Assembly: GCA_040773965.1 (NCBI GenBank)
Contig: JAXGVG010000011.1
Location: 1 to 23,664, forward strand
Direction: 5' to 3'
DNA length: 23,664 bases
DNA from: JAXGVG01 sp040773965
GTDB taxonomy: Bacteria > Pseudomonadota > Alphaproteobacteria > UBA9219
The notes beneath the pieces were generated by a model that did no database searches, was not told the DNA's origin, and worked only from the letters and a program-made list of their open reading frames with translations. The position numbers and the translations under genes are program-made. Positions 1 through 7,938 of the stretch are shown here, one piece after another; position 1 is the stretch's first letter; every line of letters begins with the position of its first letter.

Positions 1-9
1 CTTGATTTA

Positions 10-231
10 TCAGGTAGCATTCTGATTCAACGGCGTAGCCTTCTCCCACATCGAATAGAACTGCTGGCGAAAGGCCTCGGCGATCTGCGACGATCGGATC
101 ACAATGATCCTCGGTGATGGGTCCGCATCAAAGATGATCGACGCGAACTTGTCGTCATACACATAAAACGGCACTGAGTTTACGTAATGCTTGGAGATGT
201 GCCTGTATGTGCAATACGCCGCGCAGCGCAA
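10..231 (-). pseudogene. Probable C-terminal remnant of a regulator-like protein
   Basis: A 73-residue minus-strand frame opening with TTG at 231 and stopping at 10. From about residue 12 on it reads like the end of a globular domain, with an aromatic/acidic strand around YVYDDKFASIIF, a hydrophobic strand IIVI, and a final amphipathic helix (IAEAFRQQFYSMWEKA). That layout resembles the end of the phospholipase-D-like effector domain of TrmB-type regulators, by memory of the family only. The residues before it are arginine- and cysteine-rich and do not look like domain sequence, and the frame meets a stop near 298-300. I therefore read it as a broken gene that has lost its 5' part, possibly through an old rearrangement. 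It could instead be a short orphan gene; no ribosome site supports the TTG. Confidence 0.35.
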
Positions 232-291
232 CCTTCGCCTTAAACGCGGCGTTGTGATTCTTTCTCGTTCTCGACATGTTCTTCCCCTTCC

Positions 292-312
292 GGCCCCTCA
301 GGGCCTCTTTTT
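292..312 (+). terminator. Terminator-like hairpin
   Basis: GGCCC, a four-base loop CTCA, then GGGCC, followed directly by TCTTTTT. The stem is short but GC-only, and the T tract gives it plus-strand polarity. No confident plus-strand gene ends just before it, so it could end a small RNA or a lost gene, or be chance. Confidence 0.35.
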
Positions 313-505
313 AGGGGCTCGTCTCCACTTAAGCTACTGTCTCAAATTCCGGGGCCAGCATAAGACAGTTCTTGCTGCCACCGCAAAAGCGGGATACTCT
401 TTTCCCCAAGATTTGTGGTGAGGATCTCGCAGTACTTTTCTTGTTTCTAAAACGTGTTTTCCAGACCCTTAAAACGGCATCTCACTTCAGAATGGAGAAA
501 ACTTC

Positions 506-1081
506 ATGAAACGCACCTTAGGTCTTTCCCTCGTCGGCCTGCTGTTGATGCCGTTGCCTTCTTTCGCGGCGGATGCTGCTCCGACCGCAACACAGACCAT
601 AACGAATAAAGCCAAACCGGCTTTGTCTCCGATCAAGAACAAAAAGGTCCTTGATGCGGCCAAGAATTTTAACACAACGGGCGCAACATCAGGTTCCACA
701 TCGGACAATTCCGTCTCGAATACAGCAGTTCCCGAAACATATACTATAGCAATTGAGAGCCCTACGCTGATCCAAGACCCCAACACATGCGCCTATACCT
801 GGGCCATTCGCATCCGTAACTCCGGCACGACCCCCATTCCGGATGGCGAGCTTACCGTTATCGCACAACCCATCAAGCCAGATTACTCTAATGTGGGATC
901 GGCAAACACGATACCGTTGGGAGCCATTCAGCCTGGCGCGTTCTATCCTGTGGGCTCCAGCTTTGTGGGAAAGCCCGCCGAGGCGAGCAATCTCCTGATG
1001 GGGATCCAAAAAGGAGCAGAGAACTTGGGCTCGGTAAACTATGCATTCCCATCAGTGGCGGCGTGTAACCATTCGGAATAA
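506..1081 (+). CDS. Small exported protein, unknown function
   Basis: Not recognised. The 191-residue product starts with a clear Sec signal peptide: positively charged MKR, a leucine-rich core, and probable cleavage after SFA near residue 21. Residues 22-75 are low-complexity (Thr, Ser, Asn, Ala) and probably disordered. Residues about 76-188 look like one beta-sandwich of the kind found in immunoglobulin-like extracellular modules. Two cysteines (C95 and C187) bracket that part and could form a disulphide in the periplasm. The ATG at 506 has a GGAG ribosome site about eight bases upstream (in ATGGAGAAAACTTC). It stands alone between the remnant at the window edge and a long inverted repeat, with no operon partner. 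Role unknown; a periplasmic or surface-associated location is the only supported inference. Confidence 0.75.
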   Translation: MKRTLGLSLVGLLLMPLPSFAADAAPTATQTITNKAKPALSPIKNKKVLDAAKNFNTTGATSGSTSDNSVSNTAVPETYTIAIESPTLIQDPNTCAYTWAIRIRNSGTTPIPDGELTVIAQPIKPDYSNVGSANTIPLGAIQPGAFYPVGSSFVGKPAEASNLLMGIQKGAENLGSVNYAFPSVAACNHSE

Positions 1082-1142
1082 CGCTTCTTGAAGCCAAGGC
1101 CACGGGATATTTTCGCATCAGATTTTCGCCGCGCCCGCCGGG

Positions 1143-1237
1143 TTTGCAGAGGATGAAAAAGGGCGGCGGCACCTTCACTCGCTGGCGGTATACGACAGCT
1201 TCGCTCGGTTTTTGGCCCTTTTTCATCCTCTGTCAAA
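1143..1237. repeat. Long inverted repeat with 50-base loop
   Basis: The left arm 1143-1164 (core AGAGGATGAAAAAGGGC) and the right arm 1215-1237 (core GCCCTTTTTCATCCTCT) are exact complements over 17 bases, and nearly so over 22 if one extra T on the right is allowed. The 50-base interior is not obviously coding. The arms contain oligo-A/oligo-T, so in the plus direction it could also help end transcription of the exported-protein gene. The size and layout also fit a small palindromic mobile repeat. Confidence 0.7.
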
Positions 1238-1245
1238 CGGAACCC

Positions 1246-1274
1246 TACGTTAATTGTGAGTTCAGACCCTAAAC
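1246..1274 (+). repeat. Direct repeat copy 1 (left of argJ)
   Basis: A 29-base segment matching 7125-7153 at 22 of 29 positions in the same orientation, including the unbroken core TGAGTTCAG and a CCTAA block. It lies between the long inverted repeat and the argJ start. It is a possible remnant of a mobile-element end, or a shared regulatory or insertion motif. Confidence 0.5.
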
Positions 1275-1340
1275 TTTTTCCTCGGTACTTCCTGATTTCG
1301 TTGCTATGCAATAAGCGATGGCTGGGAGCAGGAGGCAGGC

Positions 1341-2555
1341 GTGGGCGAGACCTATAAAACCATTCCCGGTGGCGTTGTGGCGCCAAAAGGGTTCAAGGCC
1401 GCAGGCGTTTCATGCGGCATCAAACGCCAAAAGGGGCGCAACGATCTGGCGCTTATTGTATCCGAAACGGAGGCTGCGGCAGCGGGCGTTTTTACGACGA
1501 ATGTTGTAAAAGCGCCGAGCGTTCTCTGCAGTCAGGATTACATCCAGGACGGCGTGGCGCGCGCGGTCGTCGCGAACTCGGGCAACGCAAACGCTTGCAA
1601 CGGCGAACGCGGCATGGCCGACGTCAAACGCATCACCGGCCTTGTGGCCAAAACGGCCGGCGCGCCGGAACGTCAAATTTTAAGCGCAAGCACGGGCATT
1701 ATCGGTCATTCTTTGCCGATGGATAAAATAGAAAAGGGCCTTGCGGAAGCCTTCACAAAGCTTCATGACGGCGACGGAAGCGATGTCGCGCAAGCCATCA
1801 TGACAACGGACACGTTTCCGAAAGAAATAGCCATCACTTTTGAGATTGAAGGCGCGCCGGTGCGTATGGGCGGAATCGCGAAAGGTTCGGGCATGATCGA
1901 ACCGAACATGGCGACGATGTTGGCTTTTATAACGACCGATGCGGCTGTGACTTCGGCGGTTTTGCAGGAACTGTTGCGCCGTGCCGTGGCGGCGACGTTC
2001 AACGCGATAACCGTCGACGGCGACACGAGCACAAACGACATGTGCCTCATTCTGGCGAACGGGCTTGCCGGGAATCCGCCGGTCAGGGATGCGGGCAGCG
2101 CGGGCGCGCGACATCTCGGCGACGCTTTGCATCACGTCTGTTTGCATCTGGCGAAAGAAATTGCGCGCGACGGCGAAGGCGCGACGAAGATGGTTGAAGT
2201 CGTTGTGAAGAATGCGGCCTCGCCCGAAAAAGCCGCCAAGACAATCGCCAATTCGCCTTTGGTCAAAACGGCGCTCTTCGGCAACGACCCGAACTGGGGA
2301 CGGATTTTAGCGGCGGCGGGCCGCAGCGGCGTTTCGTTCGATCCGGAAAAGGTCGAAGTTACGCTTGCCGGAACGAAGGTCTTTGCCAAAGGGGCTCCCG
2401 CGGCTTTCGATCCGGCCGAAGTTTCGTCCCGGATGAAAGCAAAGGAAATCCAGATTATTGTTGATTTTCATATGCCCAATGAGGCGTCGGCAACCGTCTG
2501 GACCTGCGATTTCAGCTATGATTATGTCAAGATAAACGCCGATTATCATACCTAG
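1341..2555 (+). CDS. argJ: Arginine biosynthesis bifunctional protein ArgJ
   Basis: ArgJ moves the acetyl group from N-acetylornithine to glutamate (ornithine acetyltransferase), recycling it in arginine synthesis; bifunctional forms also make N-acetylglutamate from acetyl-CoA. The 404-residue product is full length for the family. The self-cleavage site is visible: GSGMIEPNMATML, with A191 before the catalytic nucleophile T192. Also conserved are VVANSGNANACNG near residues 77-88, STGIIG (117-122), and a GNDPNWGRILAAAGRSG block near the C-terminus. The start is GTG at 1341, five bases after a good GGAGG site, which decides it over other starts. Self-cleavage would give an alpha chain of about 20 kDa and a beta chain of about 22 kDa. 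Cytoplasmic. The next gene follows 79 bases on in the same direction. Function is secure; whether it has the synthase activity cannot be read from sequence. Confidence 0.97.
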   Translation: MGETYKTIPGGVVAPKGFKAAGVSCGIKRQKGRNDLALIVSETEAAAAGVFTTNVVKAPSVLCSQDYIQDGVARAVVANSGNANACNGERGMADVKRITGLVAKTAGAPERQILSASTGIIGHSLPMDKIEKGLAEAFTKLHDGDGSDVAQAIMTTDTFPKEIAITFEIEGAPVRMGGIAKGSGMIEPNMATMLAFITTDAAVTSAVLQELLRRAVAATFNAITVDGDTSTNDMCLILANGLAGNPPVRDAGSAGARHLGDALHHVCLHLAKEIARDGEGATKMVEVVVKNAASPEKAAKTIANSPLVKTALFGNDPNWGRILAAAGRSGVSFDPEKVEVTLAGTKVFAKGAPAAFDPAEVSSRMKAKEIQIIVDFHMPNEASATVWTCDFSYDYVKINADYHT

Positions 2556-2634
2556 GAGGCAGACTCCGTCGGCGCCATCTTGTTGCCCGTGTTTTGCGAC
2601 AGGAAATGAGGATAAAGGAACTGAAAGATCGGCG

Positions 2635-5600
2635 ATGCGGTCTATATTGCGCGTTTTGGCAGGTGGTTTGTTTTTGTTCGTTCTGGCTTCGCTGCCGTTT
2701 ATGGCGTGGGCGAAGGCGCCGGGCGATTCTTTCCGCATGACGGGAAGCGCGGTTAACGCCGAAGGCGCGCAGGCCGAGGTTTGTTTGACGTTCAGTCAAC
2801 CGTTCGATGTCCGCGATCGCGTTGCCATTGCGGCCGCGCTGGAGATGGAAAAAGACGGCAAGGAATTCGCCGTCGATCCCCGTGACCTTAGCCTGACGCC
2901 GTCCGGACTTTGCGTCCAGAATTTGAAACATCGCCACAAATACAGCCTTTATCTTGAAGATTTGCACGATCAGCTCAACAATCCGTTGGAAGAACCCGTC
3001 GACATTCGTTTCACGGTGCCGGCCCGAAGGCCTTCGCTTTCCTTCATGCGCGGTTTGGGGCGGACGGACTTTCCCCGCTATGCGAAGACGAAAGCCGGAG
3101 ACAACCACGATCATGGCGACAAGAGCGAAGCGTCTCTTGCCATTGCTCTGAAGGCCGTCAACATCGATGCCACTCAACTGACGCTTTACCATATTGTTGG
3201 CCGCAAATTGTTCGCCGCGGCATGGCAGCAATACGCGCAAATCAACCTCGCACCGTCCGAAAGCCATTATTTTGCGGCCCATAACGGCCAGCAAGTTTGG
3301 CAAAGCGATCTTGTCTTCAAAAAAAGTTACGATGTCGAGCAAAAAGTCGATGTGCCGCTGCCTGCAAGGGAAGGGCTTCAGCCGGGGCTATATTACCTTG
3401 CCGCGTCGCCTCGCGCTAAAGCCGTTAATCCGGGACTTTACGCCGGTTTGTGGTTTCTCATATCGGATCTGAGGCTGAATGCGGTCGCTACGCCGGAGGG
3501 CGTTCAGGCATTTGCGGCCGACGGAAGAACGCTGCGCGCCGAATCCGGCGTGGAGATTCAACTGTTATCCAAAAATGGGGAGATCCTGGCTGAGGCCGGA
3601 AGCGATGCCGAAGGAATGGCTAAATTGCTTTTCGAAAAGGAGAAAAGGGGCAAGGCCGCTTACCTGACGGGCGTTACGGCCGAAGGAGATGTGGACATTG
3701 TGGATCTGGAGCGTTTCCCGGAGGCGGCGTTCATGCCGCCTCCGCCTACGGCCATACTTGCCATGGATCGCGCGTTTTATTTGCCGGGGAGCGTCGCGAC
3801 GGCTGCGCTCTTTTCAAACGACAATCGCGAAGCCTCCCAAAAGACCGACAACGGAACGGTAAAGCTTTTACGGCCCGATCAAAGCGTTTACAGCGAACGG
3901 CAGGTGTCTTTCGACAAAGCGGGCGTGACAAGTTTGTCTTTCCCTTTGCCTTTTGCGCATGAAGCGGGAGAGTGGACGTTTCTCTGGCAGCGTGAAGATG
4001 GAACGGTTTTGGCTAAACAAGCCGTTCAGCTAAGAGATGACGCATTCGAACCGAAACTCGAAGCGGCGGCCGACCGTTCCTTGATTGAGCCGGACGGTTT
4101 TGTCGCATTGACAATTAAAGCGACAAGAGACGGCAATCAGCCGCTGGCATGGCGTAGAGGCCGCGTCGATGTTTATCAACAGACGCCCGAGTTTGAGGCT
4201 TGGAAGAAATACCGTTTCGGAACGGCCGAAACGCCCGGCAAAATACAGACGGTCAAATTTATGACGGGGGCTGACGGGGCGGCTTATGTCCGGGTAGACG
4301 CCTCTCTGGAAGGCGACTCGAACATGGCGCGCGCTGTTGCCCTGACCGTTTATCTGGACGGAGCCCCAAAACCCCTGACTCTGACGGTGCCTGTAAGACC
4401 TTCACAGGGCTGGGTGGGCATTCGTTCGTTGCAAGAAGGCCGAACCTTCGCGGAAAACAGCGAAGCCGTTTTCGACGTGATTGCGCTCGATCCGCACGGC
4501 AAGCGTCGGGCGTGGGGCGACCTGTATTTTCAGATATACGAAGAAGGCCGAAGCTTCGAGTGGTTTCCTGCCGAAGGCTATTGGGATTACAAACCGTTGC
4601 CCCAACACAGGCGCATCGGCGGCGGAAGGCTTTCTCTTGCGGCAGCGGGCGATAATCTTCTGCGGTGGCCGGTGACAGCGGGGCATTATGTTCTGGAGAT
4701 TGCGACAGGCGACGGCGTCGTTTTGGCGCAACATGGCTTTGACGCGGGAAGCGGCGCTGTGTCCGCGCCTTCGAACGGTTCCGAGGCCTTCATAAGCGTG
4801 TCAGGGCCGAAGGGACCGCTGGAGCCAGAAAAACCCGGCCGTTTGACCTTTAAGCTCACCAGGCCCGCCATGGTCAATATTATGATCGGGGACGATCTTG
4901 TGCGTCAAACGATCCATCGTTTTATGCCGGCAGGAGAAAACGCGATTAAAATTACGCCGCGGGACAACTGGGGCCATCGGGTTCGCGTGCGCGCGCAAGC
5001 CCTGTCGGGCAACGGCGATCAGGCAACCGGTCAGCTGATATTGCCGGTGCGGCAGAAGCTTGAGTTCAGCTATAAGGCCCCCGATTTCATTACGACAGGA
5101 GCGTCGCAGGCTTTTCCCGTCGGCGTGCAAAAAATTGCCAGGCAAAAACCGTCGTTTGTCGCGGCTCTTGCGGCGCCCGTTCAGGACGATGGCCGGTCAA
5201 GCTCCACAAGCGCCATCCTTGCCACAGCGCCTGTCGATCGTGACGGTCGCGCGCTGTTGCGCCTGAATTTACCCGATTTTACCGGCAGGCTTCGCCTTTC
5301 CCTTTTCGCATGGAACGGCGACCAGTTTGGCACAAAGGTTATTGCCATTCCGGCCCGTCCGCCACTGGCCGTTGAACAGGACATTCCGGATTCCATTTCC
5401 GTCGGAGGAAGGATTCCGTTTCAGCTTGATGTCCGGAACAACGATAACCCTGAAGGAAAATACAACTATACGTTGACCGCGCCGGAAGGCCTTAAGATTG
5501 AAGGAGCGGTCAAAGGAACGATATCCTTAAAACGAAAACAAAATCGTTCGTTGTCTTTGACTTTAAACGGAACGCAGGAAGGTCAGGGATTTGTGCAAGT

Positions 5601-7116
5601 TGCTTTGACCGGGCCCAACAATTATCGATGGAACCGCAACTGGCCGGTTGCAGTAAGAGCCGATTCCTCCACTCGTGAGGAGATTGTCTCGCAGAAAATT
5701 GAGGCTAAACAAACCGTCACGCTGCCTCTTCAGGGGGGGCGGCAAACGGAAGCCTTATTCTCGCTGGTTTCCCCGGTTCCTTTGCAGGAAGCCATGCGTT
5801 CTCTCAAGCCCTTTCTCGACGAAGAGCCGGTACTGACGGAAGACATAGCGCGTTGGCTGGAGGTTGCGCGTTTCTGGAAGGAGGAGATTACGTCTTACGG
5901 TTTTATGAGCGAAGCAAGCTGGCAAAAAAAAGTCACGATACAGCTCGAGCGGCTTCAGGAAAGGCAGAACGAAGATGGCGGCTTTTTTGCTTATCGTCCC
6001 GGCATGAGCAGCGATCTTGCCAGCACATCGGCTGCGCTCAACGTAGTGAACGATGAATCGCCGCACGCGGCCGCGCATGCGGTGAGGTGGTTGCAGCGAC
6101 GTTTGGAGAACACCTGGTTTGAAGAAGTTGAGCGTCCCGCGCGCGCGATCGCTTTTCTGGCTTTGGCCAAGAGCGGACACGCGGATCTCTCCGCGCTGCG
6201 TTATTTTGCGGATACGAGCCGGGACAAGACCGTTTCACCGGAAATGGCGGCGCATTTGGCCATGGCTTTGGCGCTGGGCAAAGACGAAGGCGCGGCAAGG
6301 TACTGGCTGGAGCGGGCCTATGCGCCGCTTTCCCTCCTCATCGCGTCTAACGCGCCGGAAGCCGCGCCGCTTTTGCATGCGTTGGGGGCCAACCCCGAGT
6401 TCGATTGCCGCCGCATCAAAAAAGATATGGAAACGGCGGGCGCAACGGAGTTTCCGGATCATCTGTTCCTGAAAGCGTCTTTCCTTATGGCGGTAAAAAC
6501 GTATTTACAGCGCGCAGGAACGTGGGAAATCGCAGTCGACAAGAACATTGGGAAGACAGAAGGCGCGCGCTTTTTTCCGTTGACCGGAAAAAGAAAGACG
6601 TTCGTTTTCGACAACGTGTCGGAAGAACCTCTTTATGTGACGCAGATTCAAAAGGGCAAGTCAAAAACACCCGTGCCGAAGAGAGAAGAGCCATCCCTTC
6701 TCACGCAACGAGAAGTTTATCAGCTTGACGGCAATTTGCTGGCGGAAGGAGAATCGCTGACTAAAGGCGAAGTGTATCTCATGGTTCTTCGAGGCACGGG
6801 AAAGAAAGCGAAAGCGCGATATGTGACGCAAACTCTTCCCGCCGGCATTGAGCCCGTTGCCATGGGCGAAGGGAAAGCCGGTTCGTTTATGTCCTTATGG
6901 CCATGGCTGTCGGGGCCTTTTACGAACGTTGAAAGTGCGCATGCGACAGCCGAAGCCATCCACTTCATCATCGATCCTGCGGACGCATGGCAGGTTGTTT
7001 GTCTGGTCAGAGCCAGGCGCAGGGGTGCCTTCAACATGTCCTCTGTTGCCGTGCGCGATCCGTCAGGCTTTTTGCTGAAGGTAACGCCTAACCGGCAACG
7101 CTTTTTCATACATTAA
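2635..7116 (+). CDS. Exported alpha-2-macroglobulin-like protein without thioester
   Basis: A 1493-residue protein of the bacterial alpha-2-macroglobulin (YfaS-like) family, which in thioester-bearing members traps attacking proteases in the periplasm. It has a signal peptide (hydrophobic residues about 5-24, cleavage after AWA at 26) and no lipobox cysteine. Many beta-sandwich macroglobulin segments follow, e.g. LAMDRAFYLPGS around residues 377-388. A helical toroid-like region runs from about 1060 to 1300, and the C-terminal domain contains VRARRRGAFNMSSVAV, matching the conserved VRA..GxF..P pattern near family ends. Where family members carry CxEQ, this one reads FLDEEPVLTED (near residue 1062) with no Cys or Gln, so covalent trapping is not expected. 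No PBP1C gene lies beside it, unlike many family members. No strong ribosome site precedes the ATG; the signal peptide supports it. It may be co-transcribed with argJ. Confidence 0.88.
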   Translation: MRSILRVLAGGLFLFVLASLPFMAWAKAPGDSFRMTGSAVNAEGAQAEVCLTFSQPFDVRDRVAIAAALEMEKDGKEFAVDPRDLSLTPSGLCVQNLKHRHKYSLYLEDLHDQLNNPLEEPVDIRFTVPARRPSLSFMRGLGRTDFPRYAKTKAGDNHDHGDKSEASLAIALKAVNIDATQLTLYHIVGRKLFAAAWQQYAQINLAPSESHYFAAHNGQQVWQSDLVFKKSYDVEQKVDVPLPAREGLQPGLYYLAASPRAKAVNPGLYAGLWFLISDLRLNAVATPEGVQAFAADGRTLRAESGVEIQLLSKNGEILAEAGSDAEGMAKLLFEKEKRGKAAYLTGVTAEGDVDIVDLERFPEAAFMPPPPTAILAMDRAFYLPGSVATAALFSNDNREASQKTDNGTVKLLRPDQSVYSERQVSFDKAGVTSLSFPLPFAHEAGEWTFLWQREDGTVLAKQAVQLRDDAFEPKLEAAADRSLIEPDGFVALTIKATRDGNQPLAWRRGRVDVYQQTPEFEAWKKYRFGTAETPGKIQTVKFMTGADGAAYVRVDASLEGDSNMARAVALTVYLDGAPKPLTLTVPVRPSQGWVGIRSLQEGRTFAENSEAVFDVIALDPHGKRRAWGDLYFQIYEEGRSFEWFPAEGYWDYKPLPQHRRIGGGRLSLAAAGDNLLRWPVTAGHYVLEIATGDGVVLAQHGFDAGSGAVSAPSNGSEAFISVSGPKGPLEPEKPGRLTFKLTRPAMVNIMIGDDLVRQTIHRFMPAGENAIKITPRDNWGHRVRVRAQALSGNGDQATGQLILPVRQKLEFSYKAPDFITTGASQAFPVGVQKIARQKPSFVAALAAPVQDDGRSSSTSAILATAPVDRDGRALLRLNLPDFTGRLRLSLFAWNGDQFGTKVIAIPARPPLAVEQDIPDSISVGGRIPFQLDVRNNDNPEGKYNYTLTAPEGLKIEGAVKGTISLKRKQNRSLSLTLNGTQEGQGFVQVALTGPNNYRWNRNWPVAVRADSSTREEIVSQKIEAKQTVTLPLQGGRQTEALFSLVSPVPLQEAMRSLKPFLDEEPVLTEDIARWLEVARFWKEEITSYGFMSEASWQKKVTIQLERLQERQNEDGGFFAYRPGMSSDLASTSAALNVVNDESPHAAAHAVRWLQRRLENTWFEEVERPARAIAFLALAKSGHADLSALRYFADTSRDKTVSPEMAAHLAMALALGKDEGAARYWLERAYAPLSLLIASNAPEAAPLLHALGANPEFDCRRIKKDMETAGATEFPDHLFLKASFLMAVKTYLQRAGTWEIAVDKNIGKTEGARFFPLTGKRKTFVFDNVSEEPLYVTQIQKGKSKTPVPKREEPSLLTQREVYQLDGNLLAEGESLTKGEVYLMVLRGTGKKAKARYVTQTLPAGIEPVAMGEGKAGSFMSLWPWLSGPFTNVESAHATAEAIHFIIDPADAWQVVCLVRARRRGAFNMSSVAVRDPSGFLLKVTPNRQRFFIH

Positions 7117-7124
7117 AAAATTTT

Positions 7125-7153
7125 TACGCCAATGATGAGTTCAGGACCTAACC
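7125..7153 (+). repeat. Direct repeat copy 2 (right of macroglobulin gene)
   Basis: The partner of 1246-1274. It begins nine bases after the macroglobulin stop and covers the last codons and stop (7148-7150) of the minus-strand cold-shock gene. The shared core is TGAGTTCAG plus CCTAA. Because it overlaps a coding end, part of the sequence is constrained by that gene. Confidence 0.5.
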
Positions 7154-7669
7154 CGTTTGCTCGTTAAGCAACTCGATGGCAACCGCCTCACGGCCCTTTT
7201 GTGCCGTATGGACCGTCATCTTCAGTCGCTGGCCGGACTCGAGTTGAGCCATGCCAATACGCATGACGACGCTTTTGTGCACGAAAACGTCCTTGCCTCC
7301 GTCGTCGGGAGCGACGAAACCGAATCCTTTGTCGGCCTTAAACCACTTAACCGTTCCCGCCAGCTCTTCCGTCGGGCCTGCCGACGTCTGATGAGCGGAC
7401 GATGAAGCCGGAACTTCCATCATGCCCATGACTTGCGTGATCTGAAGGACTTGCCGTCCTTTTGGTCCAAGGCCGATCTGAACAAGGAGCTTCGTTCCTT
7501 CGGCAACCTGCTGAAGTCCTGCGCGATTTAGAACGGAAACATGCATGAACGCATCCGGCGAATTGTCCAGAGGCGCGACAAAACCGAATCCCTTCGTGAG
7601 ATTGAACCACTTGACGACGGCTTCGACTTGCTCTCCTTCACCCGGAGGCGGGGTCTCACTTGATGACAC
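7148..7669 (-). CDS. Two-domain cold-shock protein
   Basis: A nucleic-acid chaperone with two cold-shock (OB-fold) domains, a form common in Alphaproteobacteria. Domain 1 covers about residues 14-78 with RNP1 KGFGFV (26-31) and RNP2-like AFMHVS (40-45). Domain 2 covers about 102-168 with KGFGFV (114-119) and VFVHKS (128-133). A Ser/Pro/Ala-rich linker of about 20 residues joins them. Each domain would bind single-stranded RNA or DNA through the aromatic residues of these motifs. The first RNP2 has Met-His in place of Val-His, a mild divergence. The start is GTG at 7669, preceded on the minus strand by a GAGGT site six bases away. It is transcribed away from the gene at 7939 and converges on the macroglobulin gene, 31 bases separating their stops. 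A paralogue-specific gene symbol cannot be given. Confidence 0.93.
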   Translation of the reverse strand: MSSSETPPPGEGEQVEAVVKWFNLTKGFGFVAPLDNSPDAFMHVSVLNRAGLQQVAEGTKLLVQIGLGPKGRQVLQITQVMGMMEVPASSSAHQTSAGPTEELAGTVKWFKADKGFGFVAPDDGGKDVFVHKSVVMRIGMAQLESGQRLKMTVHTAQKGREAVAIELLNEQTG

Positions 7670-7680
7670 GAACTGACCTC

Positions 7681-7698
7681 ACACATTACACATTACAC
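7681..7698. repeat. Short tandem repeat, 7-base period
   Basis: ACACATT repeated about 2.6 times in the leader of the cold-shock gene, just upstream of its ribosome site. It would sit in the 5' untranslated region if the promoter proposed at 7710-7738 is used. Confidence 0.5.
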
Positions 7699-7709
7699 GA
7701 CTGCCAAAA

Positions 7710-7738
7710 AATCTAGCTAAATTTGGCGTTTTGAACAA
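7710..7738 (-). promoter_or_regulatory. Candidate promoter of the cold-shock gene
   Basis: On the minus strand, TTGTTC (7738-7733) and TAGATT (7715-7710) are spaced by 17 bases. Both boxes match the sigma70 consensus only partly (three and four of six), so the call is weak. A transcript from here would have a leader of roughly 35 bases, shorter than the long leader of E. coli cspA. Confidence 0.3.
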
Positions 7739-7750
7739 TGCGAATTCGCA
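7739..7750. promoter_or_regulatory. 12-base perfect palindrome upstream of cold-shock gene
   Basis: TGCGAATTCGCA reads the same on both strands and directly abuts the candidate -35 box of the cold-shock promoter, in the space between two divergent genes. This is a plausible operator for a dimeric regulator, by position only. A second palindrome, CCTTATAAGG, lies at 7769-7778. Confidence 0.35.
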
Positions 7751-7938
7751 AAAACCCCGTCAGAACGGCCTTATAAGGGTTACTCCGCCTGTCCCGGCGC
7801 TGGAGAGCGTTCCAACAAGCCTTTCCGGCCAAAGGGTTAGAGAGGGGAGAGAGCCCGTTTGCCCCTCTTTCCTTCAGTATTTATTAGCTCTCAAGGGTTA
7901 AAATAAGAGCTGAAAGGCCATAGGGGCGATATAAGCGT
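7751..7938. other. Divergent intergenic region with small hairpins
   Basis: About 270 bases separate the cold-shock gene from the exported-protein gene at 7939. No gene is visible here. It holds CCTTATAAGG (7769-7778), a small hairpin CCTTT/AAAGG (7820-7835), and a longer one with arms AGAGGGG (7841-7847) and CCCCTCT (7862-7868). The last two could structure the 5' leader of the plus-strand gene or belong to a small RNA. No T tract follows them. Confidence 0.35.

Noticed and set aside
888..1226. Minus-strand frames across the exported-protein gene and inverted repeat
   Set aside because: They overlap a plus-strand gene with a clear signal peptide and ribosome site, and their translations are Arg/Pro/Ser-rich with no domain character.
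7681..7698. Period-7 repeat as a CRISPR-like or satellite array
   Set aside because: Fewer than three units over 18 bases with no spacers. It is only a short leader repeat.
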